DNA from: an uncultured Prevotella sp.
Lineage (GTDB): Bacteria > Bacteroidota > Bacteroidia > Bacteroidales > Bacteroidaceae
Assembly (NCBI GenBank): GCA_934120735.1
Contig: CAKOVA010000099.1
Location: forward strand, 1 to 5,263
Direction of reading: 5' to 3'
Length of the DNA: 5,263 bases
Within the stretch, counting starts at the first letter, position 1. Each line of letters begins with the position of its first letter. A model generated the notes under the pieces. It saw only the letters and a program-made list of their open reading frames with translations. It had not been told where the DNA came from and searched no databases. This document shows, one piece after another, positions 1 through 5,016 of this stretch. The position numbers were made by a program, and so were the translations under genes.

Positions 1-74
1 GCCTCTTTAGCTCAGTTGGCCAGAGCACGTGATTTGTAATCTCGGGGTCGTTGGTTCGAATCCGACAAGAGGCT
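1..74 (+). tRNA. tRNA-Thr, anticodon UGU
   Basis: The stretch folds as a complete cloverleaf. The 7-bp acceptor stem pairs 1-7 with 67-73, the D stem GCTC/GAGC pairs 10-13 with 23-26, and the anticodon stem pairs 28-32 with 40-44. The anticodon loop TTTGTAA (33-39) places TGT at 35-37, which reads the threonine codon ACA. The T stem GTTGG/CCGAC is at 50-54/62-66, with TTCGAAT as its loop. Base 74 (T) is the discriminator, and TCACTTA follows it, so CCA is not encoded and must be added after transcription. The anticodon stem contains one U-U mismatch (bases 30 and 42). The gene starts at the first base of the window, so its promoter lies outside. A strong terminator follows within about 20 bp, which suggests it is the last gene of its transcript. 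Confidence 0.97.
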
Positions 75-94
75 CACTTACAATGGAAATCAAC

Positions 95-134
95 GAGGGT
101 GTATCAGAATGATGATACACCCTCTTTTGTTTTG
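95..134 (+). terminator. intrinsic terminator of the tRNA-Thr transcript
   Basis: A perfect 12-bp stem pairs GAGGGTGTATCA (95-106) with TGATACACCCTC (113-124) across the 6-nt loop GAATGA. It is followed at once by the T-rich tail TTTTGTTTTG (125-134). This is a textbook Rho-independent terminator just downstream of the tRNA, and it should insulate the DUF4199 gene from tRNA transcription. Confidence 0.93.
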
Positions 135-151
135 TGGCAGATGATGCTGAC

Positions 152-183
152 GCCAGCAAAAAAATATTCACACTTTTGCTGGC
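152..183. repeat. inverted repeat / stem-loop in the tRNA-DUF4199 gap
   Basis: Perfect 10-bp arms, GCCAGCAAAA (152-161) and TTTTGCTGGC (174-183), enclose a 12-nt A/T-rich loop. No T-tract follows the right arm on the + strand, so it is not an obvious second terminator. It could be a backup terminator, a protein-binding site or part of an untranslated RNA. The pairing is seen directly; the role is unknown. Confidence 0.6.
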
Positions 184-185
184 TA

Positions 186-227
186 CTACGGCATAGATAT
201 TGGAAATTTTTAACGTCTATACCGTGG
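186..227. repeat. second, imperfect stem-loop next to the first
   Basis: Arms 186-197 and 216-227 pair over 12 positions, with one C-A mismatch (192/221) and one T-G wobble (187/226), around an 18-nt loop. It starts only 2 nt after the previous inverted repeat and lies upstream of the promoter of the next gene, so it is not in that gene's leader. Function is unknown. Confidence 0.45.
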
Positions 228-248
228 AACGGCCTATAAAATCTCTCG

Positions 249-258
249 TGTACGTACA
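249..258. promoter_or_regulatory. 10-bp palindrome upstream of the -7 box, possible operator
   Basis: TGTACGTACA is a perfect palindrome ending 21 bp before the -7 box at 280-287, so it sits about where a -33 element or an activator would bind. A palindrome this short is expected a few times by chance in a window of this size, so only its position supports a role. Confidence 0.25.
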
Positions 259-279
259 ATATATATGAGATAAAATGCG

Positions 280-287
280 TACTTTTG
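280..287 (+). promoter_or_regulatory. Bacteroidota -7 box for the DUF4199 gene
   Basis: TACTTTTG matches the Bacteroidota primary-sigma -7 consensus TAnnTTTG and is followed by the commonly seen CA. No clear TTTG-like -33 element lies 17-20 bp upstream. Transcription should begin only a few bases downstream, just before the ATG at 296, giving a nearly leaderless mRNA. This makes the earlier in-frame ATG at 275, which lies upstream of the box, an unlikely start. Confidence 0.55.
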
Positions 288-295
288 CAGATAGA

Positions 296-829
296 ATGAT
301 AAACGTACCCTCACTGATTCAGCTTAAGGCGTTCGCCCGCATTGACGGACTTTGGCTGGCACTGTTATGGACAGCCAGCTTCATGAGTATGATGTACATG
401 CCCAAGAGTGCACTGGGCGGCCTGTTGATGCTCGCCACTCCCCCTTTCATGCTATGGCGATTCATCAAGTTTCGCAACTATGCACTCGATGGTGTCATAT
501 CCTTTGCGCGAGGATTGGCATACGGTTGCTACTGCATCTTCTACGCATCCCTGCTTTTTGCCTTAGTTCAAACGGCGTATTTCCAGTTCTTGGATGGCGG
601 ACATTTCGTTCAGATGATGCATCAAGCCCTACAGACCATGGAGGGCGTATATCAGCAAAACGGCGTTGACATCAAGCAAGCCATGGAGACAGTAGACCTC
701 ATGGGCACGCTGAAACCCATCGAACTGGCCTTTGTCTTCATGACGCAAAACCTCTTGCTTGGTGCCCTTCTGAGCGTCATCGTGGCCGCCATTGGCATGA
801 AACGAGTGAAAAATCATACGAGAATATAA
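296..829 (+). CDS. DUF4199-like four-helix membrane protein
   Basis: A protein of 177 residues with four hydrophobic segments, at roughly residues 16-35, 40-56, 72-94 and 142-164. A longer amphipathic stretch (about 97-138, rich in Q, M and H) lies between helices 3 and 4. The size, helix spacing and the glycosyltransferase neighbour fit the DUF4199 family, small Bacteroidota inner-membrane proteins of unknown function; this match is from recall. The start is a choice. An in-frame ATG at 275 would add seven residues (MRTFADR), but it lies upstream of the -7 box at 280-287, so I prefer 296. The gene has its own promoter and is followed by about 196 bp without a gene. Its position before the glycosyltransferase suggests a role in the same envelope process, possibly as a membrane partner, but nothing in the sequence proves this. 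The reading frame is intact. Confidence 0.85.
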   Translation: MINVPSLIQLKAFARIDGLWLALLWTASFMSMMYMPKSALGGLLMLATPPFMLWRFIKFRNYALDGVISFARGLAYGCYCIFYASLLFALVQTAYFQFLDGGHFVQMMHQALQTMEGVYQQNGVDIKQAMETVDLMGTLKPIELAFVFMTQNLLLGALLSVIVAAIGMKRVKNHTRI

Positions 830-891
830 AGCATCAGCGGCATCCTGGCAGGACAAATATCGGAATGTCTTGATGCCAACACCCAGATGCT
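830..891. repeat. nested inverted repeats after the DUF4199 stop codon
   Basis: Two nested 6-bp pairs are visible: AGCATC (830-835) with GATGCT (886-891), and inside them GGCATC (839-844) with GATGCC (872-877). They begin one base after the TAA. The inner loop is long (27 nt) and only three T follow, so as a terminator it would be weak. It may be a 3'-end processing or decay-protecting structure, or chance. The rest of the gap to 1008 holds no gene I can support. Confidence 0.3.
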
Positions 892-1008
892 TTCATGCGA
901 TACGAAACAAATTATACATAACATCAAATCCAGCATCCACACCAAAGGGCCCCAAAAGCATGTCACGATGAGTGAACAGATGGATCACATGGTGGAAAGA
1001 TGCTTGGT

Positions 1009-1016
1009 TATTTTTG
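1009..1016 (+). promoter_or_regulatory. Bacteroidota -7 box for the glycosyltransferase unit
   Basis: TATTTTTG fits TAnnTTTG and is followed by CAGA, as at the promoter of the upstream gene. It ends 9 nt before the ATG at 1026, so the mRNA would have almost no leader. No convincing -33 TTTG is seen. The box supports 1026 rather than the upstream in-frame ATG at 972 as the start, and marks the glycosyltransferase as the first gene of a separate transcript. Confidence 0.55.
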
Positions 1017-1025
1017 CAGAATACT

Positions 1026-1988
1026 ATGGACATATCCGTTGTCATCCCTCTCTTCAACGAGGAAGAATCACTACCCGAACTATACGCTTGGATTGAGCGT
1101 GTCATGCAACAAAACGCCTATTCGTACGAAGTTATCTTCGTGAACGATGGTTCTACCGACGGCTCTTGGAACGTCATCCAGCGCCTTGCCAGTCAGTCTG
1201 AGCATGTGCGAGGCATCTGCTTTCGTCGTAATTATGGAAAGAGTCCTGCACTTTACTGTGGATTCAAGGAGGCGCAAGGCAACGTGGTCATCACGATGGA
1301 TGCCGACTTGCAAGACTCTCCCGACGAAATTCCAGAACTGTATCGCATGATTACCGTTGATGGCTACGACTTGGTATCGGGTTATAAGCAAAAACGTTAC
1401 GACCCATTGAGCAAGACATTGCCCACCAAACTCTTCAATGCCACAGCTCGCAAGATCAGCGGCATCAAGAACTTGCACGACTTCAACTGTGGACTGAAAG
1501 CCTACAGGCGGGAAGTTGTGAAGAACATTGAGGTGTATGGCGAGATGCATCGCTACATTCCTTACCTGGCAAAGAGTGCCGGTTTCGACAAAATTGGCGA
1601 GAAAGTGGTGCATCACCAGGCGCGAAAATACGGTACATCCAAGTTCGGTTTCAACCGATTCTTCAACGGTTACCTCGACCTTATCACCCTTTGGTTCCTG
1701 TCAAACTTCGGCAAAAAGCCCATGCATGTGTTCGGTTTCCTCGGTTCGCTGATGTTCTTGGTGGGATTGATTGCCGTGATTATCCTCGGAGCAGAGAAGG
1801 TTTACGCCCTGTCAAACGGCATTCCGATGCGTTTGATCACCGACTCGCCCTACTTTTTCATCTCTCTCACCACCATGCTCATCGGCACCCAACTATTCTT
1901 AGCGGGCTTCCTGGGCGACCTCATCAGTCGCTCTAACCCCGGCAGGAACGATTACCAGATAGAAAAAACCATACGATGCGAAAAATAA
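1026..1988 (+). CDS. family 2 glycosyltransferase, GtrB/DPM1-like, membrane anchored
   Basis: A protein of 320 residues. It opens with the typical GT-A start (ISVVIPLFNEEESLPEL, residues 3-19). Next come the nucleotide-binding segment VNDGSTDGS (39-47), the metal-binding DADLQD (92-97), HDFNCGLKAYRR (151-162) and the acceptor-loop signature KYGTSKFGF (201-209). Two hydrophobic helices (about 235-255 and 277-299) end the protein. This is the layout of GtrB, ArnC and dolichyl-phosphate mannose synthase relatives, which move one sugar from a nucleotide sugar to undecaprenyl phosphate on the cytoplasmic face of the inner membrane. The sugar cannot be read from the sequence. The start at 1026 is chosen because family homology begins with this Met and a -7 box lies just upstream; an in-frame ATG at 972 would add 18 unrelated residues. 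The 3' end overlaps the lipoprotein gene by 13 nt, so the two are co-transcribed. No flippase (GtrA-like) or second transferase is next to it; the nearby DUF4199 protein is the only multi-helix membrane protein at hand. Confidence 0.93.
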   Translation: MDISVVIPLFNEEESLPELYAWIERVMQQNAYSYEVIFVNDGSTDGSWNVIQRLASQSEHVRGICFRRNYGKSPALYCGFKEAQGNVVITMDADLQDSPDEIPELYRMITVDGYDLVSGYKQKRYDPLSKTLPTKLFNATARKISGIKNLHDFNCGLKAYRREVVKNIEVYGEMHRYIPYLAKSAGFDKIGEKVVHHQARKYGTSKFGFNRFFNGYLDLITLWFLSNFGKKPMHVFGFLGSLMFLVGLIAVIILGAEKVYALSNGIPMRLITDSPYFFISLTTMLIGTQLFLAGFLGDLISRSNPGRNDYQIEKTIRCEK

Positions 1989-2455
1989 TTGACATCATTT
2001 TGTTGGTGCTGGCCATCACCTCGTGCTCTACAATCGACTGTCCGCTGAACAACACGGTGACCACTTCGTACAAGCTCAAGGGTGATGTTGCCAAACTGCA
2101 AGACACGCTTACCATCACCACTCCACGCACTATGAGCGGTGATACGGTGCTGCTGAACAAGGCAATCGGCATAGACAGCTTCCTACTGCCCATGAGTTAT
2201 GCGCAACCCGAGGACATTCTTTACTTCAAGATGACCACGCAGCAGAACAAAAGTTTCATCGATACGCTGCGCATCACCAAGGAAGATCAACCGCATTTCG
2301 AGTCGGTTGACTGCCCACCGGCTGTCTTCCATCAAATCAAGCGAGTGGATTACACCAAACATACCATCGACTCTGTGGTCATACACAATGAAAACGTGAA
2401 CTATGATGCTACAAAAGCACATTTCTATATCTATTTCAAGAGCTATCTGCATTAG
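1976..2455 (+). CDS. small lipoprotein, DUF6452-like
   Basis: A protein of 159 residues. A short hydrophobic signal (residues 3-16) ends in the lipobox ITSC, with Cys17 as the expected lipidated residue. The residues after it (STID) do not form the acidic surface-export signal of some Bacteroidota lipoproteins, so a periplasm-facing position is more likely. The mature part is rich in beta-strand-like, Thr/Asp-containing stretches. Segments such as DCPLNNTV (21-28), HFESVDCPP (107-115) and IDSVVIHNENVNYD (131-144) match what I remember of the DUF6452 family, which has no known function. The two cysteines outside the lipobox (22 and 113), each within a DCP triplet, could form a disulfide; this is inference. 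The ATG lies 13 nt inside the end of the glycosyltransferase gene, and the 3' end overlaps the next gene by 53 nt, indicating tight co-expression. Confidence 0.85.
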   Translation: MRKIIDIILLVLAITSCSTIDCPLNNTVTTSYKLKGDVAKLQDTLTITTPRTMSGDTVLLNKAIGIDSFLLPMSYAQPEDILYFKMTTQQNKSFIDTLRITKEDQPHFESVDCPPAVFHQIKRVDYTKHTIDSVVIHNENVNYDATKAHFYIYFKSYLH

Positions 2456-3098
2456 CCTCTTGCTCGTGGCACAAGTGGCCGTTATGGCACAAAGGCACAA
2501 GGCCATTGCCATCCAACCCAAGGATACGCTGTCCTTTTTCAGGCACATTGCCGTTTCTGGAGACCTGGTGGGACTCGTACAGATGCAGTTTTCCGACTAC
2601 GGACAATATGAAGTAGCCGCAAGAGTAAGCCTGCGCAACAAATACTTCCCCATTGTCGAGTTGGGTTATGGCCAGGCCGACAGCGAAGATCCGAGCACGC
2701 ACTTGCATTACACGTCGAAAGCTCCATACGGAAGAATAGGCGTTGACTTCAACATGATGAAGAACAAAAACGACGACTATCGCCTGTATGTTGGCGTGCG
2801 ATATGGTTACAGCAAGTTCAAATACTCTGTAACACATCCGGGCCTCCACGACCCCGTTTGGAAGACACAGATTCCCTTTGACCTGACTGACATCGACAAC
2901 CAGTTTCATTGGATGGAAGGGGTTGTAGGTGTAGATGCCAAAATCTGGGGACCTTTTCGTTTGGGATGGAGCGTTCGTTACAAGCGATGTCTTGCCAATA
3001 CCAAGAACGAAGCGGGTCATCCTTGGTACGTTCCAGGCTTTGGAAAGTACAGCGGAACGCCCTTGGGTGGAACATTCAACGTGATTATTGAATGGTAG
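2403..3098 (+). CDS. secreted outer-membrane beta-barrel-like protein, DUF6048-like
   Basis: A protein of 231 residues. A signal peptide is visible (hydrophobic core about 14-28, likely cut after VMA at residue 29). Alternating, aromatic-rich strands follow, among them YFPIVELGYG (81-90), YGRIGVDFNMM (109-119), RLYVGVRYGYSKFKY (127-141), FRLGWSVRYK (185-194) and a C-terminal GGTFNVIIEW ending in an aromatic residue. The ending, the strands and the motif HPWYVPGFGKY (206-216) resemble the DUF6048 family of Bacteroidales, predicted small outer-membrane barrels without known function. ATG codons at 2403 and 2406 are both possible starts. Either places the first ~50 nt inside the lipoprotein gene, and a later start (Met28) would lose the signal peptide. 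Immediate adjacency and overlap suggest that the lipoprotein and this barrel work together at the outer membrane. The gene ends the block: about 112 bp without a gene follow. Confidence 0.87.
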   Translation: MMLQKHISISISRAICISLLLVAQVAVMAQRHKAIAIQPKDTLSFFRHIAVSGDLVGLVQMQFSDYGQYEVAARVSLRNKYFPIVELGYGQADSEDPSTHLHYTSKAPYGRIGVDFNMMKNKNDDYRLYVGVRYGYSKFKYSVTHPGLHDPVWKTQIPFDLTDIDNQFHWMEGVVGVDAKIWGPFRLGWSVRYKRCLANTKNEAGHPWYVPGFGKYSGTPLGGTFNVIIEW

Positions 3099-3182
3099 AC
3101 AAGGGATGACCAGCGTGCCTCTTCCATCTTCTTCCAAGGCAATGAAGAGCGAATAAGCGGCACTGACCGGAAGAATGACAAT

Positions 3183-3190
3183 TTAGTTTG
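3183..3190 (+). promoter_or_regulatory. possible weak -7 box upstream of apbE
   Basis: TTAGTTTG differs from TAnnTTTG at one base and ends 20 nt before the ATG at 3211. No -33 element is visible. A new promoter is expected somewhere in the 112-bp gap (3099-3210), because no gene overlap links apbE to the barrel gene, and this is the best candidate I can see. The gap shows no clear terminator hairpin with a T-tract. Confidence 0.25.
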
Positions 3191-3210
3191 AACCCAAAGA
3201 CCGTAAAAGT

Positions 3211-4326
3211 ATGAATAATAGGCAAAGCAATTCACACGAAATAAATAAAGAACAGCGGAACCACAGCAACGCTCCACTTGATGAACAGCGCAAGATTGTC
3301 CCTTCCAACTCATCGCGTTGGAAGAAGTTGCTCAAGCTGTTTTTCCTCCTTTTCCTCATCGTTGGTTCGGTCATCATCATCCGTCAACAGCAGAGTATGC
3401 CGTACCAACACAACTCAGGACAAATCTTCGGTACCACATACAATATTACTTATCAGTCGAACAAGGACCTACACAAAGAGATATTGGCGCAACTTCACAA
3501 GGTAGACATGACCTTCTCGACCTTTGAAGAACAGTCAATCATCTCAAAAATCAACCGCAACATCCCCGTTCAGCTTAACCAGATGTTCGTCGAAGTGTTC
3601 GACTTAGCCAAGCAAGTGTCGAAAGATACCAACGGAGCCTTCGACATTACCGTGGCTCCTTTGGTGAATGTATGGGGCTTTGGCTTTAAGTCTGGCATCC
3701 AACCCACCAAGCAAACCATTGATAGTCTGCTGACCCTCACAGGCTATGACAAAGTAGCTGTCATGGGAAGTACCGTGAAGAAGCAAGATTCACGCATCAT
3801 GCTCGACTGCTCGGGCATTGCCAAAGGCTACGGATGCGATGCCGTTGCCCAACTATTGCGGTCGAAAGACGTGAAGAATTTCATGGTGGAGATTGGGGGT
3901 GAGGTCATCACCAGCGGCAACAGCGACAAGCGATTGCCATGGAAAATTGGCGTCACCAAGCCGACAGACGACTCCACACAGACGAACAACGAGCTGCAAA
4001 CGGTGCTCAATGTCACCGACAAGGCCATGGCAACCAGTGGCAACTACCGCCGCTTCTACTACAAGAACGGCAAGAAATACGCGCACACCATTGATCCAAA
4101 GACAGGTTATCCCGTGCAACACAGCATCCTCTCGGCCACCGTCTTGGCCAACACATGCGCCAAAGCCGACGCTTACGCCACGGCATTCATGGTGCTTGGA
4201 CTGGACAAGACAAAAGAAGTATTGCAACGACATCCTGACCTGATGGTCTATTTGATATACACCAACGCCGACGGACGCTATGATGTTTGGTTCTCACCCT
4301 CGCTGAAAAACAAGATCAGCAAATGA
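3211..4326 (+). CDS. apbE: FAD:protein FMN transferase (ApbE), membrane anchored
   Basis: A protein of 371 residues. ApbE transferases use FAD and Mg2+ to attach FMN covalently to a Thr/Ser of extracytoplasmic flavoproteins such as NQR and RNF subunits. The family signatures occur in order: GQIFGTTYNITY (70-81), TFSTFEEQSIISKIN (101-115), GAFDITVAPLVNVWGFG (142-158), DCSGIAKGYGCD (199-210), VEIGGEV (226-232), TSGNYR (275-280), HTIDPKTGYPV (292-302) and CAKADAYATA (316-325). The last contains the expected metal ligands D320 and T324, so the enzyme looks functional. A hydrophobic helix (about 40-57) preceded by RWKK should anchor it with the catalytic domain in the periplasm. There is no lipobox Cys, unlike many relatives. 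The 38 residues before the helix are hydrophilic, Asn/Gln-rich and unusual; a later start is possible, but the next ATG (residue 63) would lose the helix. The stop codon overlaps the start of the Crp-like gene as ATGA. No target flavoprotein is in the window. Confidence 0.95.
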   Translation: MNNRQSNSHEINKEQRNHSNAPLDEQRKIVPSNSSRWKKLLKLFFLLFLIVGSVIIIRQQQSMPYQHNSGQIFGTTYNITYQSNKDLHKEILAQLHKVDMTFSTFEEQSIISKINRNIPVQLNQMFVEVFDLAKQVSKDTNGAFDITVAPLVNVWGFGFKSGIQPTKQTIDSLLTLTGYDKVAVMGSTVKKQDSRIMLDCSGIAKGYGCDAVAQLLRSKDVKNFMVEIGGEVITSGNSDKRLPWKIGVTKPTDDSTQTNNELQTVLNVTDKAMATSGNYRRFYYKNGKKYAHTIDPKTGYPVQHSILSATVLANTCAKADAYATAFMVLGLDKTKEVLQRHPDLMVYLIYTNADGRYDVWFSPSLKNKISK

Positions 4327-4982
4327 CCTCCTACGACAAACTCCTCACCCTTCCCCTCTTCCAAGGGCTCAGTCAGCAAGATTTATGGGCCATGGCAGAA
4401 AGCATTCCTTTTGCCTTCCTTCAACACAAGGCAGGGGATGTGATGGTGAGAGAGGACAGTCCATGCCACCAGTTGACCTTCTTGCTGGATGGAACGATGA
4501 GCGTTACGACGCACGCCGATGACCATGGTTACACGCTGACGGAACCTCTGAGGGCGCCACAGGTCATCGAACCAGAACATCTCTTTGGTCTCAACCAGCA
4601 TTTCATGCGCACCTACACGGCCAAAACGCCTTGCAATACGATGTCCATCAGCAAGGCCCACGTTGTACAACTCACCAACCAACTCATCGTGTTCCGCCTC
4701 AATTTGCTGAACATCATCACCACCCAAAGCCAACGCCTACAGCGACAGCCATGGCATCCTCAACCTACTGACCTCCGTCAACGCATCATCCACTTCTTCA
4801 AAGACCGCTCGCTGCGACCCGCAGGAGAAAAGGTTTTCAAAATCAAGATGGTGAGACTGGCCGCCGAACTCAATGCCTCTCGCCTGGATATATCCATTGC
4901 TTTGAACGCCATGCAGGCCGACGGTCTGGTAAAACTCACAAGAGGACACATCACGGTGCCGGCACTGGAGCGACTAACCTAA
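4323..4982 (+). CDS. Crp/Fnr-family transcriptional regulator
   Basis: A protein of 219 residues. The N-terminal part (about 10-115) follows the cyclic-nucleotide-binding jelly roll: LPLFQGLSQQDL (10-21), then HKAGDVMVREDSP (35-47) and LTFLLDGTMSV (51-61). A long helix (about 112-140) acts as linker or dimer interface. The C-terminal winged helix-turn-helix (about 174-214) contains VRLAAELNASRLDISIALNA (177-196) and ends with a GLVKLTRGHITV wing (201-212). The phosphate-binding segment is degenerate: the E. coli CRP Arg82-Ser83 pair appears to be replaced by Phe-Met (94-95), so cAMP is probably not the ligand. No FNR-type cluster of cysteines is present (only C48 and C104). The start at 4323 is preferred over an in-frame ATG at 4287 because it forms the ATGA overlap with apbE and begins where the family's homology begins. 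The coupling implies a shared transcript, and the regulator may control apbE or the following gene. Confidence 0.9.
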   Translation: MTSYDKLLTLPLFQGLSQQDLWAMAESIPFAFLQHKAGDVMVREDSPCHQLTFLLDGTMSVTTHADDHGYTLTEPLRAPQVIEPEHLFGLNQHFMRTYTAKTPCNTMSISKAHVVQLTNQLIVFRLNLLNIITTQSQRLQRQPWHPQPTDLRQRIIHFFKDRSLRPAGEKVFKIKMVRLAAELNASRLDISIALNAMQADGLVKLTRGHITVPALERLT

Positions 4983-5016
4983 TGAACAACCGAATAAAAA
5001 TATACACCAATCATAT

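Noticed and set aside
1..74. tRNA-Thr as an integration site of a mobile element
   Set aside because: No copy of the tRNA 3' end recurs in the window and no integrase or other mobility gene is present; the genes downstream look like core genes.
51..239. Open frame of 62 codons on the + strand
   Set aside because: It starts inside the tRNA T arm and runs through the terminator and both stem-loops; its protein resembles nothing and has no start context.
972..1025. Longer start for the glycosyltransferase (18 extra residues)
   Set aside because: The extra residues precede the conserved GT-A start and their codons span the -7 box at 1009-1016.
1080..1616. 178-codon open frame on the - strand
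   Set aside because: It lies wholly within the glycosyltransferase gene, whose motifs are unmistakable; the reverse frame has no recognisable domain.
2436..3137. 233-codon open frame on the - strand
   Set aside because: It mirrors the barrel gene over nearly its whole length; the + strand frame has a signal peptide and barrel strands, the - strand one has neither.
3099..3210. Small gene or terminator in the gap before apbE
   Set aside because: No frame of useful length with a plausible start, and no stem followed by a T-tract; only a weak -7-like box is visible.
3853..4233. Overlapping long open frames on both strands inside apbE
   Set aside because: The apbE frame carries every family motif across this stretch; the others are shadows of its codon use.
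4287..4322. Longer start for the Crp-like regulator (12 extra residues)
   Set aside because: The extra residues lie within apbE and do not fit the family's N-terminus, whereas ATG 4323 gives a classic ATGA overlap.
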